Below are positions 1 to 11,743 of a DNA stretch of 64,000 nucleotides, piece after piece (the stretch's first letter is position 1; the number at the start of each line of letters is the position of its first letter). Under the pieces are notes generated by a model. That model had not been told where the DNA came from, ran no database searches, and worked only from the letters and a program-made list of their open reading frames with translations. The stretch comes from Eupeodes corollae (Eukaryota > Arthropoda > Insecta > Diptera > Syrphidae): the NCBI RefSeq assembly GCF_945859685.1, contig NC_079147.1, forward strand, positions 16,223,289-16,287,288, given 5' to 3'. The position numbers and the translations under genes are program-made.

Positions 1-2085
1 AAATATGTATGTCGAAAGACATAAGAAGTTTCTGTTTGGAATCGTCTCCATTTCTTTTTTGTTCAAAATGTCAGCTGATTATGATTTTGTCATTTAAATG
101 AAAGCAGTTAAGCATTTTCAAAATAATAATTTAATGTACAGTGGTATTTGAAGTTATGTATCAGAGCGTTCTTGGTCATTTTCGAATTTTGACAATTCTG
201 ATCTGAAATTGTTCAATCGAACTGAATTGAGTTGAAGCAACTTAGACATACGGAAAACACAGTGATAGTCACTTATCACCTTAGCTGATTCCAAACCTGA
301 TAAATGTTAATGGAAGTTTTCGAAAGATTTACAAACAACAATATCTATTCTATAGAGAAAAGGACCTTTTTCTTAAATCCGGGAGAATTTATAATAATAT
401 ATTAATTTTTAATAATCCAAATTTTCGACCCCGAGTAATATGGTAAAAAATCCCGAAAATCCCTCTCTATATTCAGATGTTGCAATTTACACTCTGATAT
501 CTTCTTTCCAAAACTACAGTTCACGACTATAAGCTTGCTTATTTTTCTTTAATTTAAACTCATAAACAATATTGTGGATCCAATTGTTTGCCAAATATAC
601 ATTTTAAAATCTAGGCAAAACGAAACTTGAATGAAAATGAAGTGTCCACTTTTGGTCGACACCTTTATTATGGTTGTTCACCCCTAAATTTCGATATTTC
701 TAAATCAATTAGGTCTTATAAGATATGCGTTGTAAGGAGATTTAGACATATAGCTTGAACTCATACACAAAAGTTCTGGTCAAAAATTTCGTCAATCATA
801 CTCAAAATCCAAAGAAAAACTAATATTAATGGTTTTCGAAAACTTTGAATATAAGTTAGGATAACATCATTAACAGTTCACGAAAAAACAGAACTGCAGT
901 AATGAAAGCTTGTATTTGTTTTTTTTTTTATCATCGGTATCGGTATCTCTAGTGTCTTGAGAACTCGGGTAGTTTATATTAATTGCTTTACGACTTTGAC
1001 AATGAAAAACAAACTTTGTATAACTTTTTATTCCTTTTGACTTTAACGGTTACGAAGGTTAGGAACCTTTGGAATATTTAAATACTTTTGAAATTCCAAC
1101 TTTAATTTCTTATTATGTAATTAGAATATTAAAAAGAATGAAATGTATGAGAAAATTTCAACCTACTCACTTAATTAAAATATATCCAGAGCAAGCAAGT
1201 AGTAAAAATAATCCAGACGTTTTAAACATCTTCCAATAATCGACAACAACTTGTTCGTTCTTCATTATTTTTATTTTTGTTTATTGTATTTTTATTATTT
1301 TGTTTACGATATTAATTTTTGTATTCCAAAGAAATTATAGAAAAGTTAAATTATTTTCTAGGAATATAATAAAAATGTGACCAATAAATCTTCCTTCCGG
1401 CCACGTACTGTCTGTCTATAAATTGAATTGAAATGTCAACGTGTATATCAATAAATTTGTCCTTGAAGTATACTCGCGTATGGTGTGATTTTGTTTCAAT
1501 GGACAGGACATTTGTTTTGGAAATTTATTGTAACGTTGGAAACATTATTTTTGTATTATAGTTGAAACGTGAATCAATATAAATTATTGTTTTTTTTTCT
1601 ATTGGTTTGTTTTGTGGAAGATGATGGCGGTGTCAACAATATTATTGGTTTGTATTAAGCGCTTTAATGATTTTGGACACATGATTCATTAATAACATAA
1701 TTAGAAAGAATACGATCTTGGAAGAATTAGTGTAATTATAATATTTAACAATCAACAAGTGGATACATAGAATAAAAATGGAAAATGTGTGTGAGTGATT
1801 TGGCTTTACAAACCTAACAAACATACAACTTTATAGTTATGGTCCGTGAGGGAAGGTTGGAAAAATTGTTAAAATAACCTATGTAATTTTTTTAGTCTAA
1901 TTTAGTGCCAAGTTCTATAATTTTGCTCGTTTCAAAAATAAACATACATATTTAAGATTTTTGATACTAATGAGACAAATAATCAGGTTAAATTCAATTT
2001 TTTAATAAAAAAAATAAGTAAGTGGGTAATTTTAAGGCGTCAATACTTGGTGGATTTGCTTCTGTTCTTAAAAACTACTTCACAT
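1..2085. other. AT-rich intergenic DNA, no gene recognised
   Basis: I see no coding frame with family motifs, no RNA gene and no clear repeat boundary here. Short open frames are low-complexity AT translations. Confidence 0.6.
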
Positions 2086-2089
2086 TTTT

Positions 2090-2530
2090 ACAGTCTTTGA
2101 TATGTTGCCTTCGCATTTGTGAGCGTGTTTCTATTTTCAAATCTTTTTAAAAATTTTCTATGGGCTTTAGATATGGCGATTTTGATGGCTGACACATTCT
2201 TTTTTTCAAATCAACTTGTCACGACTTTAGCAGTGTCTTTTTGGGGTCATTATCCTGCTGGAATGTAAACACTAATGAAAGATTATGTTCTAAAATTGTA
2301 AGCATATCGTTTTCTAATATTTGCATTCATGTACATTTCTTTGATCATAACATTAGTGATTATAAGTAAAACATCCCAACATTTGTATATTACCGCCATT
2401 ATGCTTTCTTGTCTTTATGGTGTTTCTAGGATTTAGTTCTTCATTCTTTTTCGTTTTAGCATAAATCCAGCCGTCAGTCCACACAAATTTATTTTCGTCG
2501 CTGTACACAATATTTTTCTTTGACTCCCTG
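2090..2530 (-). pseudogene. Tc1-like (DD34E) transposase relic
   Basis: Read on the minus strand, pieces of a Tc1-type catalytic domain appear in order. First comes SDENKFVWTDGWIYAK (first Asp in SDE), then a GGNIQMLGCF-like strand. Next is FQQDNDP (second Asp; known Tc1 form QQDNDPKHT), then SPYLKPIEN, a decayed version of SPDLNPIEN with the Glu kept. Stops and frameshifts separate the pieces, so no protein can be made. I see no terminal inverted repeats around it. It is an old dead insertion; family assignment rests on motif order seen by eye. Confidence 0.6.
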
Positions 2531-2569
2531 TAGCTTATTTGAATGCAATTTTTATTGCACCATTTCGAA

Positions 2570-3030
2570 AATGGGTAGTTCTTTTTAGAGCTCTTTACAA
2601 TATTCTTGATGGAGTTAATAGTTCTACAAATGTTATAACATCATCTGCATAGATTAGTTATATAGAATCATGTAAAACAGAAGGCAAATCATTTATAAAT
2701 GAAATAAACAGTAATGGGCCAAGGTGACACGCTTGAGGTACATCAGAATTGACTTTAAATTGACATGGAGGGTTACTCTTAAATTAGTCACTACAATATT
2801 TATCTTAAAGATATGACGACATTTATATAACGAAAAGGAAACAGTCGTTTTGTCCAATTTTATTAAATTTATCAAAAAAAATTTCAAAACTTAATTTGTC
2901 AAATTCCTTGCTAAGATAAACTGCAATCTGCATATTGGCTACATACATGATGGGTGGTCATGATAACCACCAACATTATTCCAATCTCTGAATCTAATTT
3001 TTGGGCTTATTTTTGGCTTTGTAAAAGTGA
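2570..3030 (-). pseudogene. Non-LTR retrotransposon RT fragment (jockey-like)
   Basis: On the minus strand the reverse-transcriptase blocks VPQACHLGPLLFISFINDLP and LIYADDVITF follow each other about 30 residues apart. They match the conserved 'PQGSVLGPLLF.I.INDL' and catalytic YADDV blocks of LINE RTs. An in-frame stop lies between them, and nothing of the endonuclease or the 3' end is recognisable. It is a truncated, dead LINE piece. The clade is uncertain; jockey or CR1 would both fit. Confidence 0.6.
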
Positions 3031-3809
3031 ATTCTTTCCTTTTTAGACATCGTATATTTTAAAACATATTCTGTGAAATTTTTTTCTAAATAGTGAATGC
3101 TTGTAGGCCTTATTTGGTTCAAGTGTGTTTTTGTCCGCAATAAGATTTTTTAATTTTGCTATTATGAAAGAGGAATTAACCCTAAGAAGCCACAACTCGT
3201 ACAGGCCACACGGGTAACTCATTACCCCACTATGAAAAACCCAATTGAACAAGATATGTGGATATTTTAAGGCTTTTTGCTTATTCATGTGAATTGTAGG
3301 GATCTTTATGGTTTTGGTTGGTGGTTAATTTAAAGACGCATACAAAAAAATTTATTTGTATTGAACAACGGTTACGATCCTCAAACTTGGATTAATTTGA
3401 AAGGTTAGCAACTTAAGTTCCACTTTTTTAAGCCTAGGGTAAAGAATCAACTTATGTGTCCGCTAAGATATAAGATTCAAAGATAGACTTGAAATTTGAA
3501 CTGAGTAGTCTTGAATTCATTTGCTCTGCGACGTTGTTGATTGAATGAAATTGGACCATTTTAAGAAAATTAAATTACCCCTTTATGCTTGATATTAATT
3601 CATATTTGTCGTTTCACGTACAAAACGGTATGGCTCTTTAACTAAATGCAGAAGTTTATTTAAAAACTATAGGAAAGCCCTCATTCCAGGAGACTCGAAA
3701 TAATATAGAGTGTTTTTGCTTTAATTCATAACACAACTTGATAGTGACCTCACCCAGTTTGGAGTTTGTAAGAGTGAAGACCAACCGAGCTTAATAAAGA
3801 ACTTTGTTG

Positions 3810-3851
3810 GGTTAGGCCCTATTTCCAAAGGACAGTCCACCTTAAGTAAGT
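3810..3851 (+). repeat. RTE-type LINE 3' tail remnant
   Basis: The sequence ends in CACCTTAAGTAAGTAAATAAG. The better-preserved RTE copy ending near 22916 finishes GCCACCTTAAGTAAGTAAG. The short tetranucleotide tail is typical of RTE elements. Only the last few tens of bases are recognisable. The surrounding 3040-4030 stretch otherwise holds nothing I can identify. Confidence 0.35.
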
Positions 3852-4055
3852 AAATAAGAATGCCTTCATTACTAAAAAGTTGTCGAAATTATTAGATTTA
3901 CTGGATAGCAGTTATTTTTAAAAAAAAAGCAAGAACAGATAGCTGCGAAGATATTCGTTGACTTGTTGGTATAGGTCATAGGTAGCGGCTTTGGCGAAAC
4001 CTCTCGGTCATAATATCGAGAGGGGAAGTCCCCAGTCACAAACCACTTTAATCGT

Positions 4056-4208
4056 TTGCTACTCGTTCTTCAAAATAATGGTGAATTACAATATGTTATC
4101 CTCACAGAAAAAGAGGAGAATCTTCTACTCTACCTATTCTCAAGCCTAGACATGGAGGATGGAGTTAGCATCGGAGCAATAGAAGTTGACAATGTCAGCG
4201 ATTTAAGG
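4056..4208 (+). CDS. Unidentified open frame, left flank of hAT relic
   Basis: An open frame runs into the left end of the hAT element and reads like real coding sequence (for example LQNNGELQYVILTEKEENLL and MEDGVSIGAIEVDNVSDL). A second coding-like frame lies at the right end of the hAT (about 6668-6890), with FFQAKQDIQLQDGDKEISEM and KMTELERKRLHNARNFLGTE. I do not recognise either. They may be two halves of one older gene or transposon interrupted by the hAT, but I cannot show a matching target-site duplication, so this link is inference. Confidence 0.25.
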
Positions 4209-5107
4209 CAGGGCAACCGGGCGAAAGCTCCGGGCCTCCACTAACGGGGGGCCCCCACAATAGAGGCTTGGAAACATTTTTGTTTCAAATTGCAACAAAT
4301 AAACACTAGTAACCATCTTTTTCTTTAATATCTTTTTTTTTGCTCTTTTACCTTAACTTACAGCCTAAAGTATTTTGTACATACATGATTATTTAATTAT
4401 ATTAATCTCAAATAACAGAAATCATTGATCTATATTTGTTCACTCCAATCAGGCAATCAGTGAAATATCTAAATCTTAAATGGAAGCACTTCCAATTCAC
4501 TACCCATCTTGAGGGAGTACCCCAATGGCTTAAGGGCTGAGTGGGGGGGTACTTGCCCACAACCTCGTATGTTGGGTATTCGATTTCGAAACGATATCTT
4601 GGAGGGATTTAACGCTACAAACAAGATGTTGCAAGGCCCGAAAATGATTCTTGAATAAGAAATGCGGGCGTTACAATCATTGAAATCATTCATGGAATAT
4701 AAGCGAAATGATTTTGATAAATACAAGGAAGCAGCCAAAAAATATCCCATACTGATGAATATGTACAATCACGCACCCGCACCAGAACGAGAAATGCGAG
4801 GTTGAATCCGCTCGATTACGAGTTTCTCTTACTGAACGATTTCATGCCTATGAAGCTGTATCGAGGTTTGAATTCCTGAATCACATCCAGGAGATGGATA
4901 GTGAAAATTTGCACGCTGCAACAGAGGTGAAAGTGTATCCGGATGATTAAGAGCCTAGTCTTGGTAATGAATTGGTTCAATTTGTGTCTTTGATTGGCTC
5001 ATACAAAAAGGAAAAGGACATTCGCCGGAACTATTTTAGTACCAAATTATTGAAAAACAAAATTTTAGAGCTAAATTTCCAAAGCTCGAAATTGCATTGA
5101 GAATGTA

Positions 5108-6394
5108 AAGGGTGTCCCAAAATTAACGCAAGATTTGAATTTGCCACTATTTGTGCAGTGAAGTGTTGGAAACCCTGAAAAAAAAAGCAATTTGACAGCT
5201 AACAGTATAGGGTTATAAAAAATGGAGCGTTACACGATAGAACAACGCGTCTTCATTATTAAAGAATATTTCAAAAATAGTGAAAGCTTGGCGGCTGCAG
5301 TTCGAAAATTTCATACATACTATGGTCGGAATAGTGTTTTAACTTCGTCAACTGTGAAGAGATTAATTGAAAAATTCATGGAGACTGGATCCGTTGGAGA
5401 CGCCAAACACATTGGTCGTCCAAAAACAAGCCGTTCAAATGTGAATGTCGAAGCAGTGCGTGAGAGTGTTGCTGACAATACAGGAACCTCAATTCGACGT
5501 CGTGGACAAGAATTGCAAATTTCAAGAACCTCTCTACAGCGTATACTTACCAAAGATCTGTGTCTTCATGCTTACAAAATTTAATTAACACTACAATTGA
5601 AGCCTAATGACCATGGACAGAGAAGAGAGTTCGTTGAATGGATTATTGAACATCAACAAATGGACCCTGATTTTTCGAGCAAAATCATCCTTGATGGCTT
5701 TGTCTATCGCCATAGTTGCCGCATTTCGGGTTCGGAGAACCCACATGTGATTGTAGAAAAACAAATGCATCCACAATGCGTGACTGTATGGCGTGGATTT
5801 TGGGCTGGAGGCATAATTGGGCCATATTTTTTTTAAAATGATGCTGGTCAAGCAGTGACTGTTACTGGTGCTCGATATCGCGACATGATTACACAGTTCT
5901 TTCTGCCAAAATTGGATGATATTGATGTGTCCAATATGTGGTTTCAACAAGACGGTGCCACATGTCATACAGCCCGTGAAACAATTCAATTACTGCATGA
6001 GACATTTCCAGGTCGTGTACTCTCTCGTTTCGGTGATCAAAATTGGCCTCTTAGATCGTGTGATTTAACACCATTAGACTTCTTTTTATGGGGTTATTTG
6101 AAATCACAATCACATGGCTATGTCAACAAGCCCACGACCACCCGTGCATTAAAGGAGAAGATTCAACGCTGCATCAACGAAATTCAGGCACATTTACGCA
6201 GAATGGTCATGGAAAATTTCAACAAAAGAGTGCGCATGTGCATGCAAAGCCGTGGAGGCCATTTGTCCGATGTGTTATTCCATACATAACCCTATCCTAT
6301 GTACTTTACGAGTCAATAAAAATATAACTATCAAAAGACTAAAAACGGCGTTTTCTATTTAATTCAAATCTTGCCTTAATTTTGGGACATCCTT
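5108..6394 (+). mobile_element. DD41D (rosa-like) mariner element, complete ends
   Basis: The 34-bp terminal inverted repeats at 5108-5141 and 6361-6394 begin AAGG[G/A]TGTCCCAAAATTAA and differ at only two positions that I can see. TA dinucleotides flank both ends (5106-5107 and 6395-6396), as expected for Tc1/mariner insertion. The 1287-bp unit lies inside the hAT relic and carries one transposase frame on the plus strand. The complete ends with a broken gene make it a dead but potentially cross-mobilisable copy. Confidence 0.85.
5222..6289 (+). pseudogene. DD41D mariner transposase, inactivated
   Basis: This is a cut-and-paste transposase of the Tc1/mariner superfamily. The frame starts MERYTIEQRVFIIKEYF with the N-terminal helix-turn-helix region and a GRPKTSRSNV linker. 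The catalytic domain has GSENPHVIVEKQMHPQ, WFQQDGATCHTA (second Asp) and DLTPLDFFLWG (third Asp), with 41 residues between the two Asps, hence DD41D. One reading frame runs throughout but has two in-frame TAA codons, near 5583 and 5834. The block expected to hold the first catalytic Asp (SDEAHF in relatives) is missing: KIILDGFVYRH runs straight through. Both faults make it inactive. Length is close to a normal 350-residue family member. Confidence 0.8.
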
Positions 6395-6899
6395 TATTTA
6401 GTTTTAATGGTAACAAATTGCAATGCAGAGCGCTCATTTTCAAAAATGAAAATTATAAATCAGCATAAATAAAATAGAAATCATCAACGATTTTTCGGCG
6501 GAAAAAGTTTGTTATCCCTAAAATTTAATTTCAGATAATTCTTTTTTCCGTTTGTATTTATATGAGTTTGTTCATTACTGAAGGAATCTACTTGGTTTCA
6601 AAATAAATTATTTATTCAAAAATTCGAGTGAAGGCCTTAGGCCTCTGGACCTCTTAATCCGGCCCTGTCCCAGGTTTATACACTTCTTCCAGGCGAAGCA
6701 AGATATCCAACTGCAAGATGGTGATAAGGAGATAAGTGAAATGACCTACGACAAAATGACAGAACTTGAACGTAAACGACTACATAACGCTCGCAACTTC
6801 CTTGGAACAGAGTGCTCTGGAAATGACTGTCCTGAAAAAGGCTTCGAAAAAGTACAGTTCCCTTGTGAAATTAAATATGTATTATTATTATGGGTGTTT

Positions 6900-7555
6900 T
6901 AATTATTGTTGCATTTGTTTTCTAATAAAACAATTGATTATTTTGTTGGCGTTTTTTTGAAAATCCGAAAAAAGTAGATTTCTTTCCAACAATTTTTCCC
7001 GGACGATTTATTTCATAGTAACCACACACATTACTTATATTGGTAAGGTATAATAATTATAGTGCAATGATTTATAAATTGATGTTTCTTTTGTTAAAAC
7101 GAAACTTTTCCCGTGAGTGAAGTTTAAATTGCCCAAGTATTAGGTTAGAAATTATGAAATATTCAATGTTTTTAAATTTGTGGTAGGCACGGTATTTAAA
7201 ATTGAATAATTAATAAAGTTACCAAGCAATTTAGCTTAGGAATTTAAATAAAATAGATTTTATCGGGAATTTAAAAAATGCACTTATAAGTTTTCAATTG
7301 CTGAGGACTTGGTTTTATTTGTCTGTTATAATTTTTAGCAACAACCTATTTTATAGCAATCGTTTTGAGTTTTGGTTTTGTGTTTATCAACTAATATAAT
7401 ATAATTTTTCGATATAAATATCAATCAGCTAAGATACACTGCAGCTTGTGATCGACTCAGTTCTTGTATTAATCGAACTTTTAAAACCTTAAGCCTTGAT
7501 TCTGTCTACTAAATACAGTGTTATATTATGTCGATTTTCTCAAGAAAAAAAATCG
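6900..7555. other. AT-rich intergenic DNA
   Basis: No gene, RNA or repeat boundary recognised. Confidence 0.5.
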
Positions 7556-7559
7556 AATT

Positions 7560-8176
7560 GAAGGAAAATCTCCCACGAAAACCTAACTGGGACTGTCTCA
7601 AAAACTTCTTCAGGAACTTTAACTGGCCACAATGGCAATTGCAGCAAATCTAATTCTTTGTGAAATGAGAAATTTTATCGGGTCAAAACTATTAAAGTCA
7701 AAGAAAAATGGAATAAGTTTAAACAAGCTAGAAAGACTTTTAACGGTCAAATCCGACGAACCAAATTTTTGCATGACTATAAATTAAGGCAAAAAATACA
7801 ACAATTTGCTGTTAATTCGGCGCTACCAAAGAGAGTCATAAGTCCTCCTGAACTACTTGAAAGCTTAAACAATTCTATGGGACGAATTGTCTTTCGCACT
7901 CGTGCAGTTGCAAGAGTACTGAAAGACATTGGCGTACTCCAAGCCTCTGCCTTAGATATTATCCCTGCTATTGTTCAGAAGAGGGGTTTTTCATTGCTGG
8001 CAACACCACCGCGTGCTCTTTCCATCTTTCCTACTCTACAAGGCTCTTTCCGAGCGGGTGGAAAACAGCATTCGTATAGCTTGTCCCAAAAAACGAAAGC
8101 TTTCTTAATGACCGGCAGTATGATTCCTAACCGTTCAGTACAAGTTGTATTGGACGGTTTTAAGCTTGAAATTCAT
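7560..8176 (+). pseudogene. Jockey-type LINE, linker and RT start
   Basis: The plus-strand frame reads WNKFKQARKTFNGQIRRTKF then LHDYKLRQKIQQF. Later it has FRTRAVARVLKDIGVLQASA, the 'KA.GPDGIP' block degraded to ASALDIIPAI, and NRSVQVVLDGFKLEIH. This order is the endonuclease-RT linker followed by the start of the RT domain. The last motif matches the other jockey copy at 33118-33165 (SIQVVLDGYKSEIH). The element is cut at 8176, where an antisense R1-like LINE begins, and its 3' part resumes near 9756. Stops and frameshifts break it. Confidence 0.65.
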
Positions 8177-9750
8177 GGCTCCGGATGTAGTCTACATGTA
8201 GAGATGTTAGTGCTGATGTGATTGCTGATGTGATTGCAGATGTGTCCACGTTGTTAAAGGCATCTTCGATGTCAAGGAAAGCAACCATAATGAAATCTTT
8301 ATGATGGAGAGAATATTCGATGGTGCGTACTAAGGTGTGTAACGCTGCTTCCTCCGATTTACCTTTACAGTAGGCATGCTGAGACGAAGAAAGATGTCTT
8401 GTATCAATACTTGCCCTTAAATGGATATCAATTAATCTTTCAAAGGTCTTAAGAAGGAATAATGGTAGACTTATAGGTCGTGGATCTTTAGGATTGACTT
8501 GCAAGTATTTACCTGCTTTGGGTATAAAAACAATTTTGATTTCTCTCCATGCTGAGGGAATATGGACCAGGTAAAAATTGACTCAAGGATTGGGGCAATT
8601 ATGTCAGAAGTCTTTTGTAGGTCGGCTGGTATTTTTCCATCTAATGCTGCAGATTTGAATGGTTTAAAGCTGTTGAGAGCCCATTTAAGCTTGTCTCTTG
8701 TGATCAGACCTTGTGGATATGTTGTATTGCGATTTGAACGTATATAAACCTTGCAAGTCTTCGTAAGCGAACTACCAGGAAAATGAGTATCTAATAGTAA
8801 GTTCAGGGATTCATTGCTTGAATTTATCCAAAAGCCGTCTGCATTTTTCAAGCGGAAGCTTCAGAAGTTTCTTCTATCGTGCCACAGAAGGATCGCCAAG
8901 AAGATCGCTTGGATTTCCTTAGCGCCTTCTTGTAAATTCTTAGGGATTCTTTGTAAGAATTATAGTGAGAACCTAGTCTTGCGGCTATGGCTCGGTTGAA
9001 AAATGTCCTGAATTCTTTCCAGGACGAACGGTTTCCTCTTTCCTCTTATGTGTATAAATGGACAAGCAATTTCTATCGATCTGTTTATAGCTGAGGTGAG
9101 GTCATTAACTTTGTTGTCAAGTTCATTAGCGTTTGGGGAGGACTAGATGGTCATGGTAAATAGGGGGATCCTTTGCAGTTTCGCTAGCGACGATTATCTC
9201 AAGGGTTTTTCCAGGGAGACTGCCAAGGTGTATATGGCCAAGGTACGCCAATACTAGATAGAAACTTCATTTAGTTGTTTCCAGCCTAGCTAGGGTGGTA
9301 TCTTTGTCACTGAAATTATGGAGTAAAAATTCATTAATGCTACGTTTCACTAGTATGCAATATCTAGGTTCACTTTTAACTGTCACACACAGTGTGTAGT
9401 ACCCAGGAGTCGTGAGTCCTTGAACAACGGATCTCACAATCCATGGCTCTTGGATCAAGACAATGCCTTCCCCGATTTTTGCAAGATGGACAAGAAGTGA
9501 GACAGGCTTTTGGCTAAAATTAGGCAGATCAACCTTCATCACGGTTTTGTTCTGACCCTCTGAGTCTGAGGAAGAACCCAAGAGTTCGTCCTAGCTCAGA
9601 AAAATTATGTTTAGGTCGTCCTCAGTCTCCATTAAGGATGGACTGTTTTTGACTTTTTTAGAGAGTGGAGTCGCTATTGGAGAGGGCATGGATCCATCGT
9701 CACCCTCTGTTTTGAGAAAAGACGACGTCCCAGGCGCACCAACCACGAGT
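8177..9750 (-). pseudogene. R1-like LINE fragment, antisense inside jockey copy
   Basis: Read on the minus strand from 9581, the apurinic-type endonuclease begins LLVHLAKIGEGIVLIQEPW and continues LTTPGYYTLCVTVKSE. Most of the nuclease is then missing. The linker (SWRSFCGTIEETSEASACLK) and the RT start follow: NADGFWINSSNESLNLLLDT, THFPGS, PRPISLPLFLLKTFERLID, and VAFLDIEDAFNNVDTSAI. It stops at SLHVDYIRS at 8177, where jockey sequence of the opposite strand begins. Frameshifts make it non-coding. The THFPG and endonuclease signatures fit the R1/LOA group. Confidence 0.65.
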
Positions 9751-9755
9751 TCACC

Positions 9756-10015
9756 AATAAAATCCAAAGAGGGGCTTTGAAAATAGTAAGCGTTAGAACT
9801 GTAGCTGAAACATTTACATCACTCGAATACCGCCCAACAATGTATGGTCGTCAGTTTACCATTGTTCCTAATTACAGACGTACTGTCAAGTAAAGAGTTT
9901 CTTTTTATAACCGCACATCAAGAATGTGGAATGCTTTGTTCAACTTTTTCTTCCCTCACATTTTGATATTCAGACAACAGTTTCAATTCTTTACAAGAAT
10001 TGCTCAAATTTAACA
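9756..10015 (+). pseudogene. Jockey-type LINE, 3' part
   Basis: The frame KIQRGALKIVSVRTVAETF followed by RTSRMWNAL parallels the intact-looking 3' end of the jockey copy at 33740-34060 (DRIQKRVLKMIGDRTIIETF and RTSRMWNALANS). It is probably the continuation of the copy interrupted at 8176, with the intervening RT core lost. The bases 10020-10420 between this and lipase A hold nothing I recognise. Confidence 0.6.
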
Positions 10016-10425
10016 ATTTCCAACTAAAAAAGTGCTTTACTTTTGTGAGTGGTTAGTTTTAACAATTTCAATGCGTTAAAGGAAACCAATATTAACCTAG
10101 TTTTTGCTTGTTAAATAATGGGCTTAAAACAACAGCATTTAATAATTATAAGCTTTATATTGTTAAATATTTTGTATATTTTTTCAGACACACGAATTGT
10201 CAAGCAACAATAATTAACACTGGCACCTATTGGCCCTTAACTTATTTTTTATAAACAAATAAAGGTGAGAATAAAAATAAAAATAAGATAAATTCGTAGA
10301 CTCGTGTGGCCAACTTCTTTGGTTGTTGTTTTGAAGGTTCTCCTTTTTTTAAATTAAAAGCTTTTGTTTATCTGTCTACAAATTGTAGACGAATTTCAAA
10401 ACGCATTATGCAAAATTATTCAACA

Positions 10426-11743
10426 TCAACCTTTTATCACAAGTGATTCCATTGCATTTACATTCTCAAGTATTTTGTCGAAAATCATTTCCTTCACATT
10501 ATTTGCCCACAAATAATCCAAATGATTCCAATCTTTATCAGGAACTCGAAATGCCTTCTTAAGATTTGGCAAGTAGCTCATTAATCTGTGAACATCCACA
10601 GGATGTGATAGATAATCATTGTCGCCATAATAAAGAAAAATGGGCACCTTCACTTTACTCAGATTATATTCAGGCGGAGTGAATCGGCCATAAACGACGA
10701 TATTTCTCAAGAATCCATAATCAAATTGTCGAAATTTACCCGACAAATGTTCCTGCAGGAAATGCATAACTTGATTAACTGAAGCGCCCGCTGGATGGGT
10801 ATCAATGATGTCTGCCATTAGAGACTGTTCGGGAAAGTAAATACGCAAATATTATTATGGATATTTCTACTATATGAAAGTCCTTACCTTATTAAAACTA
10901 TTTTTATCCCAACCACATATCAAGAAAATAACATTCGAACAAAATTCCTGAATAATAGAATCCTCTTTACACATTTGGTCTCCAAGAGCTCTCAGGATCA
11001 TATTGTTCGGCAGGAACTCCATGCTCCCGAAAAGTTCCACAAAACCATTGGGAAGTCCTAGAAAAGGAGTTATAAGATCTACAAACGGTCCTCTAATGTT
11101 GTTCATCCAAGCAACGGGCGCTAAAAGTTGAGCTGATTTAATCTTTTTGTTAAAACTGGGTATCATTGAAGTCATAACAAAGAGAACTGTCGTCCCTTGA
11201 GAGTGCCCCACATAGTGCAGTGACTTCTGGCCTGTTGTGTATAGAACGTAGTCGATCATCGCGGGGACGTCATACATGGCAATCTCATGCCAATCATAGA
11301 GCCAGAATCGTTGAAAAAATGGCGAATAGTTAACGTGACGCTTGGAATAGGTATTTCCTCGGGTATTGCCAAGCCAAACGTCGTATCCATCTTCGACAAG
11401 CATATACGCTATCGCCAAACCAGGACCATTCAATATCCAGCAATCAGAAGAACTTAGGAGACCATGCTGTAGGAAGGCAATAGGTCGCGTTGTATTCTGA
11501 TCAGCAGCGTCTTGAGGATGAGGTATTCGAAACAATGTCAAAACGTAGCCATCTCTTGTTTGAAGAACGTGCTTCTCAACAGGATAGCCATGCTTCCTGA
11601 TTCTTTCATCCTGAATAATGGAAATGTTTTAATTTTATTTAATGAATCTGTTTTGAAGTGAGCTAACTTACCGTTGGTAAGGTTAAAACTGTTGAAGTTG
11701 AGATGACTAAAAACAACAATATTTGCTTGAAAATGGTTTTCAT
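10426..11743 (-). CDS. Acid lipase A (Lip3-like), three exons
   Basis: This is a secreted lipase of the acid/gastric lipase family, which hydrolyses triglycerides or cholesteryl esters. Exons are 11743-11672, 11610-10888 and 10824-10426; the 61- and 63-bp introns begin GT and end AG, both phase 0. The predicted protein is 397 residues, normal for the family. Residues 1-24 (MKTIFKQILLFLVISTSTVL) form a signal peptide. Motifs: RKHGYPVEKHVLQTRDGY near the mature N-terminus, oxyanion HGLL at about 73, nucleophile GHSQG with Ser161, CX9C, Asp335 (YGDND) and His366 (WNHLDYL). The ATG was chosen because it opens the signal peptide and fits the splice frame. Unlike B, C and D, no TATAAAAG is seen about 50 nt upstream. 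The 3' end probably lies before 10300. The gene appears intact. Confidence 0.93.

Larger units (their letters stand above)
4209..6667 (+). mobile_element. hAT transposon relic (zf-MYM type), split by a mariner
   Basis: Tentative ends are CAGGGC (4209-4214) and GCCCTG (6662-6667); I found no convincing 8-bp duplication. Coding remains run from about 4590: FRNDILEGFNATNKMLQGPK, then MRALQSLKSFMEYKR, then AAKKYPILMNMYN. Further on come LTERFHAYEAVSRFEFL and YPDD.EPSLGNELVQFVSLI. These follow the order seen in zf-MYM-type hAT transposases. The C-terminal dimerisation motif NCNAERSFSKMK lies after the inserted mariner (about 6420-6460). Several stops make it non-functional. Frame continuity is restored if the mariner and one TA copy are removed. 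Confidence 0.7.

Noticed and set aside
1642..3288. Short minus frames of 60-81 codons
   Set aside because: AT-rich chance frames; the only recognisable coding traces here are the Tc1 and LINE relics in other frames.
4209..6667. 8-bp duplication for the zf-MYM-type hAT
   Set aside because: The flanks ATTTAAGG and TCCCAGGT do not match, so the ends given are tentative.
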